Assembly (NCBI RefSeq): GCF_938017775.1
Contig: NZ_CALIIU010000013.1
Coordinates: forward strand, 1-56,349
Direction: 5' to 3'
Source of the DNA: an uncultured Campylobacter sp.
Lineage (GTDB): Bacteria; Campylobacterota; Campylobacteria; Campylobacterales; Campylobacteraceae
DNA: 56,349 nucleotides
Below, piece after piece: positions 16,963 through 24,936 of the stretch. The translations under genes were made by a program, and so were the position numbers. Positions within the stretch are counted from its first letter, which is position 1. Each line of letters starts with the position of its first letter. Below the pieces are notes generated by a model. The model was not told the origin of the DNA. It saw only the letters and a program-made list of their open reading frames with translations, and made no database searches.

Positions 16963-17991
16963 TTAGCTAAGATAATATTTTTCTATTTTATCAATATCGA
17001 TATGTTTTCTAATCAAAAACCATTCTTTTATTTCGTTTAGCCTTTCTGTATCATATACGCAAACTAAATAATTTTTTGCCGATAAAATAGAGCTTAAATA
17101 ATAAGTATTTTCCTGCTCATAGTACGGATAATCCACTACGATTGCAGAAAAGAATGAAAAATTCTTAAAATTGCCTACGATTAAAAAGTGAAAAAATATT
17201 TTCAAAAAGATTGCAGAAAGTATTGAAAAAATGAAGAATAATAAAATTTGCGATGATAGAAACGAAAGTGCTGCAATAGAAAAAATTATAATAATATTAT
17301 AAATGAGGCGACGAACTTTATCATCGTTGCAATATCCCCAAAATGGTCTGCCCATCACATAATTTAAATGAAGGTTATTTGTCCTTCTCTCAAGCTCGCC
17401 GTTGTTATAGAAATCTATAGAATTATTCATAAAGTAGATTTTGCAATTATTGTTGCTAACGCAGCTGCTATAAATAAGTCTCAATACTATCGCTATAAAA
17501 ATTCCAAATATAACGCTAGAGCCTATTTCCATCATCGATATATGGTGTTTTGAAAAAATTAAATCCCATATACTTAGGATATATCCACCTAAAATCATAG
17601 GCGCGTATAAAAATGTAATTGTAGATATTAGCAGCCTCTCATAATTTTTTACTATTATTGGATATTTGTCGTAATCCCTGGCTTCGGGGCTCTGCTGCAA
17701 AGAGCCGCTATCATCCGAGATAAAATTTTGCGGCTCTGCGTTGTTATCACAGGCGGAATTCTGATCCGCTTCGGTTTCTAAATTTAAAGCGCCAGGATCG
17801 GAATTTAGGGTTTCAGAATTTGAAGCTTCGAAATTCGAAACTTCAAAATTTGAGGCTTCGGAATTCTGGATTTCAGAATTCGGGGCTTTAAAATTTTCGC
17901 CGTTAGAATTTTGTACCAAGCCCCGCTTCGGCTCTTGATGCCGCTTTTGTAGTAGCTTTTTTAATTCCTCAAGCCTGCTTTGTTGATCCAT
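16963..17991 (-). CDS. Repeat-bearing membrane protein family, copy 2
   Basis: 342 residues. The conserved arm MDQQSRLEELKKLLQKRHQ is followed by PKRGL and a pentapeptide tract with seven Asn-headed units (residues 33-65), a Ser/Asn/Gln linker and the hinge EARDYDKYPIIVKNYE. There are about four hydrophobic segments (around 127-148, 158-177, 235-250 and 250-270), then a soluble C-terminus that has diverged from copies 3 and 4. The arm is strongly conserved while the membrane part is not. The gene is AT-rich compared with galU-pgi. The upstream cassette is shared with copies 1 and 3. The function is unknown. Confidence 0.85.
   Translation of the reverse strand: MDQQSRLEELKKLLQKRHQEPKRGLVQNSNGENFKAPNSEIQNSEASNFEVSNFEASNSETLNSDPGALNLETEADQNSACDNNAEPQNFISDDSGSLQQSPEARDYDKYPIIVKNYERLLISTITFLYAPMILGGYILSIWDLIFSKHHISMMEIGSSVIFGIFIAIVLRLIYSSCVSNNNCKIYFMNNSIDFYNNGELERRTNNLHLNYVMGRPFWGYCNDDKVRRLIYNIIIIFSIAALSFLSSQILLFFIFSILSAIFLKIFFHFLIVGNFKNFSFFSAIVVDYPYYEQENTYYLSSILSAKNYLVCVYDTERLNEIKEWFLIRKHIDIDKIEKYYLS
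17797..17895 (-). repeat. 15-bp coding tandem repeat (7 units), copy 2
   Basis: Asn codons recur every 15 bases at residues 33, 38, 43, 48, 53, 58 and 63. This is the shortest tract among the four full copies. Confidence 0.85.
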
Positions 17992-18009
17992 TTGCCGCCT
18001 TTAAATTTG

Positions 18010-18022
18010 ATGGACGCGCCAT
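18010..18022 (-). promoter_or_regulatory. Near-palindrome in family upstream cassette, copy 2
   Basis: ATGGACGCGCCAT, followed directly by ATTTTATA (18021-18028, TATAAAAT on the coding strand). Same order and spacing as upstream of copies 1 and 3. Confidence 0.5.
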
Positions 18023-18029
18023 TTTATAT

Positions 18030-18481
18030 TCTCGCCGCTTAAAGCTCAGTAAATTTTACCGCGTGTCCGTCGCGCGCAGGCAAGCCCGACGAACCGAAAC
18101 GATGCCGACGGATCAGGCGCCGCGAAACCGCCTTTTTGTACAAAGCTTTAATCTGATCTGCGGGCCAAATTTCATCTCAAATCGCACAACCGCCTTCTGT
18201 GCCGGCGCTTGTCGCGTGAGATCACGCCCGAATAAGCATCATATCCGCCGCGGGCCGCACCGAGGCTTCGACGCCGTGCGGAAAAAAAGGCTCGGACGAC
18301 AAAAGCCGCGCCTAGCCGTACAAATTTAGCGCGAGCTCGGCCGCTCAAGGCACTTGCAAATTTTATCTATACTTTAGCGTCTGTTTGCAAGCTCGCACAG
18401 TCCTTGCGCAGTGCGCCGAAATGGGGTGTCGCCCAATCCGATACAAAATCTAAAACGCGCCAAATCCGGACGATCTAGGCC
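18030..18481. other. Non-coding stretch between copy 2 and the TonB receptor gene
   Basis: About 450 bases, GC-rich in its middle. A + strand frame from 18063 to 18329 is open but has no ribosome site and low-quality composition, so I do not call it. No RNA gene is recognised. The first 40 bases continue the family cassette (AAAGCTCAGTAAATTTTACCGC). Confidence 0.4.
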
Positions 18482-20488
18482 TTAAAAATGCACTTTAAAT
18501 TTCGCCCAAAAGCTTCTGCCCGGCTCATAAAGCCTCGTGCCATTCGGGATAGTTTCGTAGCCTGCGATACCGCCGCCGTAGCCGCCTTTTGAGTTATGAT
18601 AGGCGTATTTGGCGTCGTTTAGGTTTTCCGCCGCTAGCAAAAATTGATAATTTTTATATTTATAGCCCGCGCTTAGTCCTAGCGTCCAGAAGCTATCGCT
18701 CTTGCCCAGATCCATGCCGCCCACGTCGCCGTAGCCCTTTTGTGCGCGGTTTTGCGACGCGTTAGCGTAGAAGTCGGCTTTGACGAACCAGTCTGGCTTT
18801 TCTAAGCCGGCGCTTAGTTTAAACGCTAGAGGCGAAACCTTAGGCAGCGCGTCGCCGTCTTCTAGGCCGCCCGCGTTTTTGGTCACCTTGCCGTAGACGT
18901 AGGATACACCCGCCCCCAGTCTAAATATATCGGCCAGTAGCGTATCGCCCTCGATCTCGCCGCCGTATAGTAAAGCATCGGTATTAAATACGTTTGAAGA
19001 CATGCCCATAGGATTATATTTTAGCATGATATAATCATCCATCTTTGAGACGAAGAAATTTGCGCTTAGTTCGTAATTTTGATCTTTCAGTACGGCGCCA
19101 AAATCCAGCTGAGTATTTCTTTCTTTATTTAGCTTGAGGTTATCGTCTTTACTCGTTTCCCAGTGATCGGGCAGTCTTTGTGCGTGTCCTAACCCAGCAT
19201 AAAGCGTTAAATTTTGCAGATATTTTTCGTATCTAAAAAAGCCTGAGAATAAATTTTCGCTCCTACTTTTATGCGTTAGTAGCTGTTTTCTCTCGCCGAC
19301 GTCTAATCTAAGACCGCCAAAAAGTCCGTAATCTCCCTCAAGGACGTATTCGTTTTGAGTGTATATAGTTTTATACGTTACCTTGCGCTGTTTTACGTGG
19401 GGCTTTGATAGGGCAGCGTCCATGTCGGCTTTAGATACGCCGGCCCCGCCCGTTCCGGCGCCTCGCCATTTAAAGGAGTCTTGCGAATAACCGGCGCCGA
19501 TGAAGCTGGTTAGATTATCGAAATTTAGCTCGCCTTCTAGCTTAAAGCCGTACATATCGCGTATCGGGTGGCTGATGCTATATCCCTTGCCAGGCCCCGT
19601 GCCCGGCACCACCGGACGCATGGTGAAGTTGTCCATTATGTGATCGATTTGATGATAGTACGAGCTTAGCCTGATCTTGTGCTCGCCGACGTCTTGTTCA
19701 AATTTGAGTCCGAAAGACTTACGGTCAAACTGCACGCCGTCCCTCATCCTGTCCGCATACGCCGCTTCGCCCTCGCCCAGGTCCGTGCTAAGCTGAATGG
19801 CGGTAGAATCGGTAGGCGTGATCGTGCCCACGAGCGAGACGCTGTTGCGTTTATAGTGCGTATGCATTTTCTGTCCGCCGCCGCTTTTATAGTCGCCGCT
19901 CTCGTAATGTCCGCCCGAGATCTGCAAGCTGCCCCATTCATTGCCCACGACGGCGTCGGCTACGGTTTCGAAGCGTCTAAAGCTTCCGCCTAGCACGCTA
20001 AAATTCCCGCCGAATTGCGTTTTATCTAGTCTTAAAATATCTCGATCGAAGAAAATACCGCCGCTGATGAGCGCTCCATATCTGACGTCCTGCGGACCTT
20101 TGACGATGCGCACGGAGTTGTAGTTTTGCGCCGAGATGTAGGTGATGGGCGTATCCATACGCATGCCGCAGCCGCCGTTTAGCGTGCTGCCGTCGATGAG
20201 CACGGGCAGTCTGGACGCCGTCTGCGAGCGGTAATAAACCTCGCTGCCGCCTCCGCCCTTGCGCTCCATCGAAAAGCCGCTTAAGTTCAAAAGCGATTTT
20301 GCGATGTCGCCGTTTTCTAAAATAGTGTCTTTACCTGCGATCTCCACCTTCGTGGGCTCTTGCAAGATAGATTTTTTAAAATTCGACGATACGATTATCG
20401 TGCCTAAATTTACGTCCTTGCTCGCAGCATCGTCTGCGCTCAAGACGCCGCATAGCAAAACCCCCGCCACAACGTAAGATAATTTCAT
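18482..20488 (-). CDS. TonB-dependent outer-membrane receptor, copper-receptor (OprC/NosA) type
   Basis: 668 residues. A signal peptide (1-18, cut after VLSA) precedes the plug domain (about 30-145) with GTIIVSS near the N-terminus and VRIVKGPQDVRYG. The barrel ends in the usual aromatic residue (KVHF). The segment LIDGSTLNGGCGMRMDTPITYI matches the copper-receptor subfamily; C107 and M111 make the CxxxM pair that binds copper in OprC, with M109 between them. It should import copper, or a copper complex, into the periplasm with energy from TonB-ExbBD, none of which is in this window. Start ATG has an AAAGGATC ribosome site. An inverted repeat lies just upstream. Confidence 0.88.
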   Translation of the reverse strand: MKLSYVVAGVLLCGVLSADDAASKDVNLGTIIVSSNFKKSILQEPTKVEIAGKDTILENGDIAKSLLNLSGFSMERKGGGGSEVYYRSQTASRLPVLIDGSTLNGGCGMRMDTPITYISAQNYNSVRIVKGPQDVRYGALISGGIFFDRDILRLDKTQFGGNFSVLGGSFRRFETVADAVVGNEWGSLQISGGHYESGDYKSGGGQKMHTHYKRNSVSLVGTITPTDSTAIQLSTDLGEGEAAYADRMRDGVQFDRKSFGLKFEQDVGEHKIRLSSYYHQIDHIMDNFTMRPVVPGTGPGKGYSISHPIRDMYGFKLEGELNFDNLTSFIGAGYSQDSFKWRGAGTGGAGVSKADMDAALSKPHVKQRKVTYKTIYTQNEYVLEGDYGLFGGLRLDVGERKQLLTHKSRSENLFSGFFRYEKYLQNLTLYAGLGHAQRLPDHWETSKDDNLKLNKERNTQLDFGAVLKDQNYELSANFFVSKMDDYIMLKYNPMGMSSNVFNTDALLYGGEIEGDTLLADIFRLGAGVSYVYGKVTKNAGGLEDGDALPKVSPLAFKLSAGLEKPDWFVKADFYANASQNRAQKGYGDVGGMDLGKSDSFWTLGLSAGYKYKNYQFLLAAENLNDAKYAYHNSKGGYGGGIAGYETIPNGTRLYEPGRSFWAKFKVHF

Positions 20489-20519
20489 TTTTGATCCTTT
20501 GGATATTGTGATAAATGAT

Positions 20520-20536
20520 TGTGAAATTTAATCACA
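20520..20536 (-). promoter_or_regulatory. Inverted repeat upstream of the TonB receptor
   Basis: TGTGA-N7-TCACA, centred about 40 bases before the start codon, followed upstream by the AT-rich direct repeats ATTAAATTTATATTAAATTTAATAT near 20541-20570. The arms resemble CRP/FNR-type half sites, though the spacing of seven differs from the common six. It is a candidate operator for metal or redox control. Confidence 0.45.
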
Positions 20537-20645
20537 AAAAATATTAAATTTATATTAAATTTAATATTTTAAAAAGTTAAAATTTTACGCCGTAAATCCC
20601 AAGCCGAAGGGCGCTTCGGAAAAATATATAGCGATCCTTTAATCG

Positions 20646-21737
20646 CTAGAATTTAAATTTTCTAAATTCTATCTTTTCGTTAAAAATCGACATCGTGCGT
20701 TGAAGATTACTTATATCTTTTTGTATCGTTTGCATAAAATAATCACGCAGCTGCAGATACTCCTCCTTATTTGCCATCAAGATATTTAGTATCTCGACCT
20801 CAGCGTTTTCTTTATAAAGCACAAGCTGATCGTGAAGACCGAAAAAGCCGAGGCTGCCGTTGCGTAGGTGCATAAGAGGCTTTGCTCCAAAAATCCCCGA
20901 CGCGGCTAAAACAAAAAGACACAATACATTAGTTATATATTCACCAATTGTTACATCGTATGAATTAGCGACAAAAGCTAATAAAAGCCAAAGAAGCAGC
21001 GCTATTTTTATAAACCAATTTACCCTTTGTCGCATACTGTGTCTGCAATCAAAGCTAATCACCATTGCGCCTATGCTGTTTAGTTCGAAAATTTTGCGAA
21101 TTTTATTTTTATGATAATACAGAATTTTATCGTTTTTAAACTCAAAATACATACCGTCTTTATCGCGAATTACGGTCAATAATGAAACCAATATAAATGG
21201 AAGCATTCGAAAGGTCTTAAGGCTAACGGGATTTACTATGGTAACAAAAGTCAAAAATATAATAAAACCTATCAGTAGCGCCGGAAATTGATAAATCATA
21301 AATTCGTAATAAGTATGATCTTTGATGATTAGCGGATCTTTGTCGTAGTCTCTAGCTTTGGAATTTTGCCGCAAAGAGTCGCTATCATCCGAGATAAAAT
21401 TTTGCGACTCTACATTATCTTTGGCGGTAGAATTCTGAGCCGTTTTGCTTTCTAAATTTAAAGCGTCAGGATCGGAATTTGGGGCTTTAGAATTCTGGGT
21501 TTCATAATTCGAAATTTCAGAATTCGGGAACTCAGAATTCGAGGCTCCAGGATTCAGAGATTCAAAATTTGAGACTTCAGAATTCAGGGCTTCAAAATTT
21601 GAAACTTCGGAATTTTTGGTTTCAGAATTTGGGGCTTTAAAATTTTCGCCGTTAGAATTTTGTTCCAAGCCCCGCTTTGGCTCTTGATGCCGCTTTTGCA
21701 ATAGCCTTTTTAATTCCTCAAGCCTGTTTTGATCCAT
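20646..21737 (-). CDS. Repeat-bearing membrane protein family, copy 3
   Basis: 363 residues. The arm MDQNRLEELKRLLQKRHQ, a tract of 12 Asn-headed pentapeptides (residues 32-89), a linker and the hinge KARDYDKDPLIIKDHTYYEF are followed by spans near 150-168, 175-187 and 235-285. The soluble C-terminus from GSLGFFGLHDQLVLYKENAE to the end is nearly identical, in protein and DNA, to that of copy 4 at 30930-32015, while the membrane middles differ far more. The start has an AAGCGGCAA-type upstream sequence, and the cassette shared with copies 1 and 2 is present. The function is unknown. Confidence 0.85.
   Translation of the reverse strand: MDQNRLEELKRLLQKRHQEPKRGLEQNSNGENFKAPNSETKNSEVSNFEALNSEVSNFESLNPGASNSEFPNSEISNYETQNSKAPNSDPDALNLESKTAQNSTAKDNVESQNFISDDSDSLRQNSKARDYDKDPLIIKDHTYYEFMIYQFPALLIGFIIFLTFVTIVNPVSLKTFRMLPFILVSLLTVIRDKDGMYFEFKNDKILYYHKNKIRKIFELNSIGAMVISFDCRHSMRQRVNWFIKIALLLWLLLAFVANSYDVTIGEYITNVLCLFVLAASGIFGAKPLMHLRNGSLGFFGLHDQLVLYKENAEVEILNILMANKEEYLQLRDYFMQTIQKDISNLQRTMSIFNEKIEFRKFKF
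21471..21644 (-). repeat. 15-bp coding tandem repeat (12 units), copy 3
   Basis: Asn codons recur every 15 bases from residue 32 to 87. Units vary around N-S-E-x-S and N-F-E-x-L. Confidence 0.85.
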
Positions 21738-21754
21738 TTGCCGCTTTTAATTTG

Positions 21755-21767
21755 ATGGACGCGCCAT
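21755..21767 (-). promoter_or_regulatory. Near-palindrome in family upstream cassette, copy 3
   Basis: ATGGACGCGCCAT followed by ATTTTATA (21766-21773). Same arrangement as at 715 and 18010. Confidence 0.5.
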
Positions 21768-21836
21768 TTTATAGCGCCGCCGCTTAAAGCTCATTAAATT
21801 TTACCGCTCGCCCGCTATGCGCCGTTTGATCAAAAT

Positions 21837-22892
21837 TTAGCCTTCATATCTTTGCAGCGATTTTTTATATGTTTTTGCCGCAGTGCAGCCCGTGCTCAGA
21901 TACGCTTCAAACTCCTCGCTGGTAAGCCTACGCGGCTCATTTGCAAGCCTTGCCGCAGCCGCTGTACCCGTCGCACAGCTAGCGCTTGTACCGAAATTCA
22001 CTTCATTTACGATCTCGCCTCGTCGGATTCGGTTGCTAAAGCCCGCTGCATGCGCTATTTTCGGCGCATGCTTTAAAGAAAAGCTTAAATTTCGCGTTTG
22101 CAGATTTAAAATTTTACCCATGCATTTGCGCGGACCCGCGATAAAATCGCCATTTTGTATGAGCGGGGCGGCATAGCCGAGCGAATCGCTGTCCGCCAAG
22201 CTGTGCAAGCCGCCTGCCAAGCCGGGTAAGCAGCCCGTTGAATCCGGTAAGCCGCCCGCCAAAAGCTCTGCGCCGCTTAGGACGCGCAGGCTTCGCACCA
22301 AAATCCCGCCGCCGCTTTGCGGGACGCTGCGAAACGAAATGTCAAAGCCGAAATTGTGAAAAAATATCTCGCCCGCCCGCGACGTGCGCTTGTAGGTGTT
22401 GCGATCTGCGCCCGTGAAATACGCCTCAATCTCCGCGAAGGCGAATTCCGCGCCGCTTACGCAAAGCACATAGTTTTGCAGCAGATCGCGCATGAAATTT
22501 TCGATCTTTGCCTGCGCTCGCTCGGCATTAAACTGCGCCTGCAGCGGCTCGTCACCGAACGCAAGCGCTTGTCTGACGCCCGGCTCCGACTGCGATGGAC
22601 GGACGTTAAATTTTAAGTATGCTTGCTCTGTATCAAGACGCACTTTCTCGGCATCAAACGGCAGCTCGGTATTAAATTTTAAAATTTCATCTTGCTGCGC
22701 GCCGCTAAAATATGGCTGTTCGCCGCAAAATTCCACGTCGTCTTGTGATTTTAAGGGCTTGTCCTTATTCCTGTCTCTCGCGCTTCCTGCAAGCTTGGAA
22801 TTTTTTGAAGCAAGCTTTGAGTTCGCAGAAATTCCAAACTCCGCAGCGTCGATTTTTGAGAAAAATTTTTCTAAATTTTCATCGCCCAGCAT
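21837..22892 (-). CDS. Uncharacterised protein, possible methylpurine-glycosylase-like core
   Basis: 351 residues. Residues 1-130 look disordered and charged. From about 145 the segments EIEAYFTGADRNTYKRTSR, GEIFFHNFGFDISF and GGGILVRSLRVLSG, then IAGPRKCMGKILNL, recall in order the ETEAY, NVV/YG, LLRALEPL and GPGKLCQAL blocks of alkyladenine (methylpurine) DNA glycosylases and of related uncharacterised proteins. The match is weak and a different function is possible. A low-complexity insert (AGGLPDSTGCLPGLAGGL) interrupts the core near 215-245. The ATG overlaps the end of the upstream gene by 14 bases. Confidence 0.55.
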   Translation of the reverse strand: MLGDENLEKFFSKIDAAEFGISANSKLASKNSKLAGSARDRNKDKPLKSQDDVEFCGEQPYFSGAQQDEILKFNTELPFDAEKVRLDTEQAYLKFNVRPSQSEPGVRQALAFGDEPLQAQFNAERAQAKIENFMRDLLQNYVLCVSGAEFAFAEIEAYFTGADRNTYKRTSRAGEIFFHNFGFDISFRSVPQSGGGILVRSLRVLSGAELLAGGLPDSTGCLPGLAGGLHSLADSDSLGYAAPLIQNGDFIAGPRKCMGKILNLQTRNLSFSLKHAPKIAHAAGFSNRIRRGEIVNEVNFGTSASCATGTAAAARLANEPRRLTSEEFEAYLSTGCTAAKTYKKSLQRYEG

Positions 22893-23418
22893 TTTGCTCT
22901 TTCGTAGAATTTCCTTTGCGCTTTATCGAGCTCGCATCGCTGTTCGCAGTGTCAGATTTGCCGTTGTTTGCCTCGATGCGCGTTAAATTTCCGCTATCCG
23001 TTGCGTTCGTATCGCCTCGTGCTAAATTACCGCCGCTACTTGTCGTATTTGCTTCATCGCCCTTTGATTTGGGCGTTTTAAAGCCCCAAATCTCGCAGCG
23101 ATCCCCGCTAAAGCCTTGGAAATAATATCTCTCGTGCTCGCTCAAGTTTTCTACCCCTTTTTCGCATGTGCGCTTGATATATGCCTGGCTCGGATACCTT
23201 AGTCTATTTGCCGCTAGGTCATCGCCAGCGTCCGCGCGCTCTATTAGTCTGGCTATGCAAGCGTCATCCTCTTCGCCCTTATTGTTTAAAAAAGATTCCC
23301 AAATGTTGCAATACGCGCTACTGTTTCTTATATATAGGGTGCACAGAATAATAACTCCTACAATTAACAAAAAAATTTGACTTTTACTAGCTTTTAATTT
23401 CGCTTTATTGCCCAGCAT
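22879..23418 (-). CDS. Anchored Cys-containing protein, tandem paralogue B
   Basis: 179 residues, one N-terminal hydrophobic span (about 14-30) and a probable periplasmic part. It is a clear paralogue of the next gene: both contain EEDDACIA.LI.RAD, LRYP..EYIKR.CEKGVE.L, DRC..WGF.TPKSKG and a Gly/Asn/Thr-rich tail with GGNLARGDTNATD. Four cysteines are conserved (YC, DDAC, TC/VC, DRC), suggesting disulfides. It starts with ATGCTGGGC inside the stop region of its paralogue, 14-nt overlap, with a GGAGG ribosome site. No known domain is recognised. Confidence 0.7.
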   Translation of the reverse strand: MLGNKAKLKASKSQIFLLIVGVIILCTLYIRNSSAYCNIWESFLNNKGEEDDACIARLIERADAGDDLAANRLRYPSQAYIKRTCEKGVENLSEHERYYFQGFSGDRCEIWGFKTPKSKGDEANTTSSGGNLARGDTNATDSGNLTRIEANNGKSDTANSDASSIKRKGNSTKEQNAGR

Positions 23419-23911
23419 TTAATCCTCCCGTAGAATTTACATCGCCTTTGATCGCACCTGTTTCATTGCGGATTGTATTCATACCTTCGCGCGTTAAATT
23501 TCCCTCGCCGTCCGTTGCGTTCGTATCGCCTCGCGCTAAATTACCGCCGCCGCTCGTAGTATTTGCTTCACCGCCCTTTGATTTGGGCGTTTCAAAGCCC
23601 CAAGCGCTACAACGATCTTTACTATAACGCTCGAAATAAAATCTTTCTCGCTCACCCAAGCTTTCCACTCCCTTTTCGCACACTCGCTTGATATATTCCA
23701 TAGTTGGGTATCTAAGCCTACTTTCTGCAAAACTATTTCCGTCGTCTGCGCGCTTTATCAACTTGGCGATGCAGGCGTCATCTTCCTCATCATGCCTGCC
23801 TGAAAAAAATTCTCTCGCGCTACAATACCCGCCTCTACCGCTTACAAACGCGGCATAAATAATAAGAAGCGCCACGGCTAGCACAAAAACATGGCTTTTA
23901 CCAATTTTCAA
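23405..23911 (-). CDS. Anchored Cys-containing protein, tandem paralogue A
   Basis: 168 residues, hydrophobic span at about 8-24, same layout and same four cysteines as its paralogue downstream. The start is TTG at 23911, behind GGAGGCGAGC, and overlaps the SDR gene by 14 bases. The tail carries the degenerate repeats GGNLARGDTNAT and EGNLTREGMNT. The function is unknown. Its place in a chain of overlapping genes argues that it is expressed with the SDR enzyme. Confidence 0.7.
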   Translation of the reverse strand: MKIGKSHVFVLAVALLIIYAAFVSGRGGYCSAREFFSGRHDEEDDACIAKLIKRADDGNSFAESRLRYPTMEYIKRVCEKGVESLGERERFYFERYSKDRCSAWGFETPKSKGGEANTTSGGGNLARGDTNATDGEGNLTREGMNTIRNETGAIKGDVNSTGGLNAGQ

Positions 23912-24566
23912 GCTCGCCTCCTTCGCGATTAAATTTCGATTTTTTCCGCAGATTTACGATTTGCGGGCGGATCGTAAACTCGCTTACGTTGGACTTCGTG
24001 CGCAGAATTTGCAGCGTAAAATTTGCGATCTCCCCCGCATCCACGAAGCTCGCCTCATCATCTGCGGGCTCGAAGCTCAAATCCTCGTAAAAGGGCGTTT
24101 TGGTGACGTCGGGGTTGATGCAGCTTACTCTGATCTGCTTGCGCGCCTCCTCGAAAAGACAGAGCAGAAACGCCCGCAGTCCCGCCTTGCTCGCGCTATA
24201 AACCGCGCTAAAGCGGCTAGATCGCAGCGCCTCGATCGAGCTAATGCCGATGATATGGGCGCGGTTGCGCTTTAAATTCGGTAAAAGCGCGCGCGTAATG
24301 ATGATATTTGCGGCAAGATTTACGTTTAAAATTTTTAAAATTTCGCTCTCGCTCATCGCCTCAAGCGGCGCAAATTTCGCCGTACCCGCGCACAAAATCA
24401 GCGCGTCAATCTCACACGCCGCAGCCAGCGCGCGGCACTCCTTCGCTAGCGCGTCCGTATCCTCAAAGCGCGAGCTTAGCGTTAAAATTTCATAGCCGTT
24501 TTGCCGCAAAAGCTCCGCAACCGCGCTGCCGATACCGCCGCTTGCGCCCGTAATCAATGCTTTCAT
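23898..24566 (-). CDS. Short-chain dehydrogenase/reductase
   Basis: 222 residues, one Rossmann domain. The cofactor loop TGASGGIG is at 6-13, LILCAGTAKF supplies the NAG-like strand, and the catalytic Ser (GISS) and YSASK motif are in place near 120-140. It is a classical SDR using NAD(P)H, with unknown substrate. It is the first gene of a minus-strand operon that continues through two anchored paralogues and the gene at 21837, each joined by a 14-nt overlap. Confidence 0.88.
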   Translation of the reverse strand: MKALITGASGGIGSAVAELLRQNGYEILTLSSRFEDTDALAKECRALAAACEIDALILCAGTAKFAPLEAMSESEILKILNVNLAANIIITRALLPNLKRNRAHIIGISSIEALRSSRFSAVYSASKAGLRAFLLCLFEEARKQIRVSCINPDVTKTPFYEDLSFEPADDEASFVDAGEIANFTLQILRTKSNVSEFTIRPQIVNLRKKSKFNREGGELENW

Positions 24567-24936
24567 CTTTTCTCCTTTAAATTTTTATGCCGCTTCGGCT
24601 CGTTAAATTTAGAGCGTCACGTAAATTTCGCTGCGCTAAATTTTCTTTGCTCATTGTGCCCGCCGCTAAATTTACGCGGCTTATTTAAACCGCGTCGCGA
24701 CTTTGCCGGGTAAAATTTTAAATTTAGCTCGCGGACGTTTTGCTGCGCGAGCGTTTTGTAAAATTTCATCGCCGCTCGCTGTGCCCGCCCCGCACGATTT
24801 ATAAAATTTCATTTCATAAAGCCGGGTGTGGCGCTAAATTTTAACCGCTCACAGTGTCCGCCGCAAATTTCGCGCCGTATTCTCGGCGCCGCATGCGAGC
24901 TGATACGGACTGCGATGCTTGCGACAAACAGCGCGT
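24567..24936. other. Intergenic stretch with dispersed mosaic repeats
   Basis: About 370 bases. Three related segments recur, near 24649-24674, 24765-24800 and 24843-24871: a core like GCTCATTGTGCCCGCCGC flanked by AAATTT-type words. Similar cores occur downstream of the family cassettes near 765 and 21790. No gene is seen. Confidence 0.5.

Noticed and set aside
18063..18329. 88-codon + strand frame between copy 2 and the TonB receptor
   Set aside because: Arg/Pro-rich translation typical of non-coding GC-rich DNA and no start signal.
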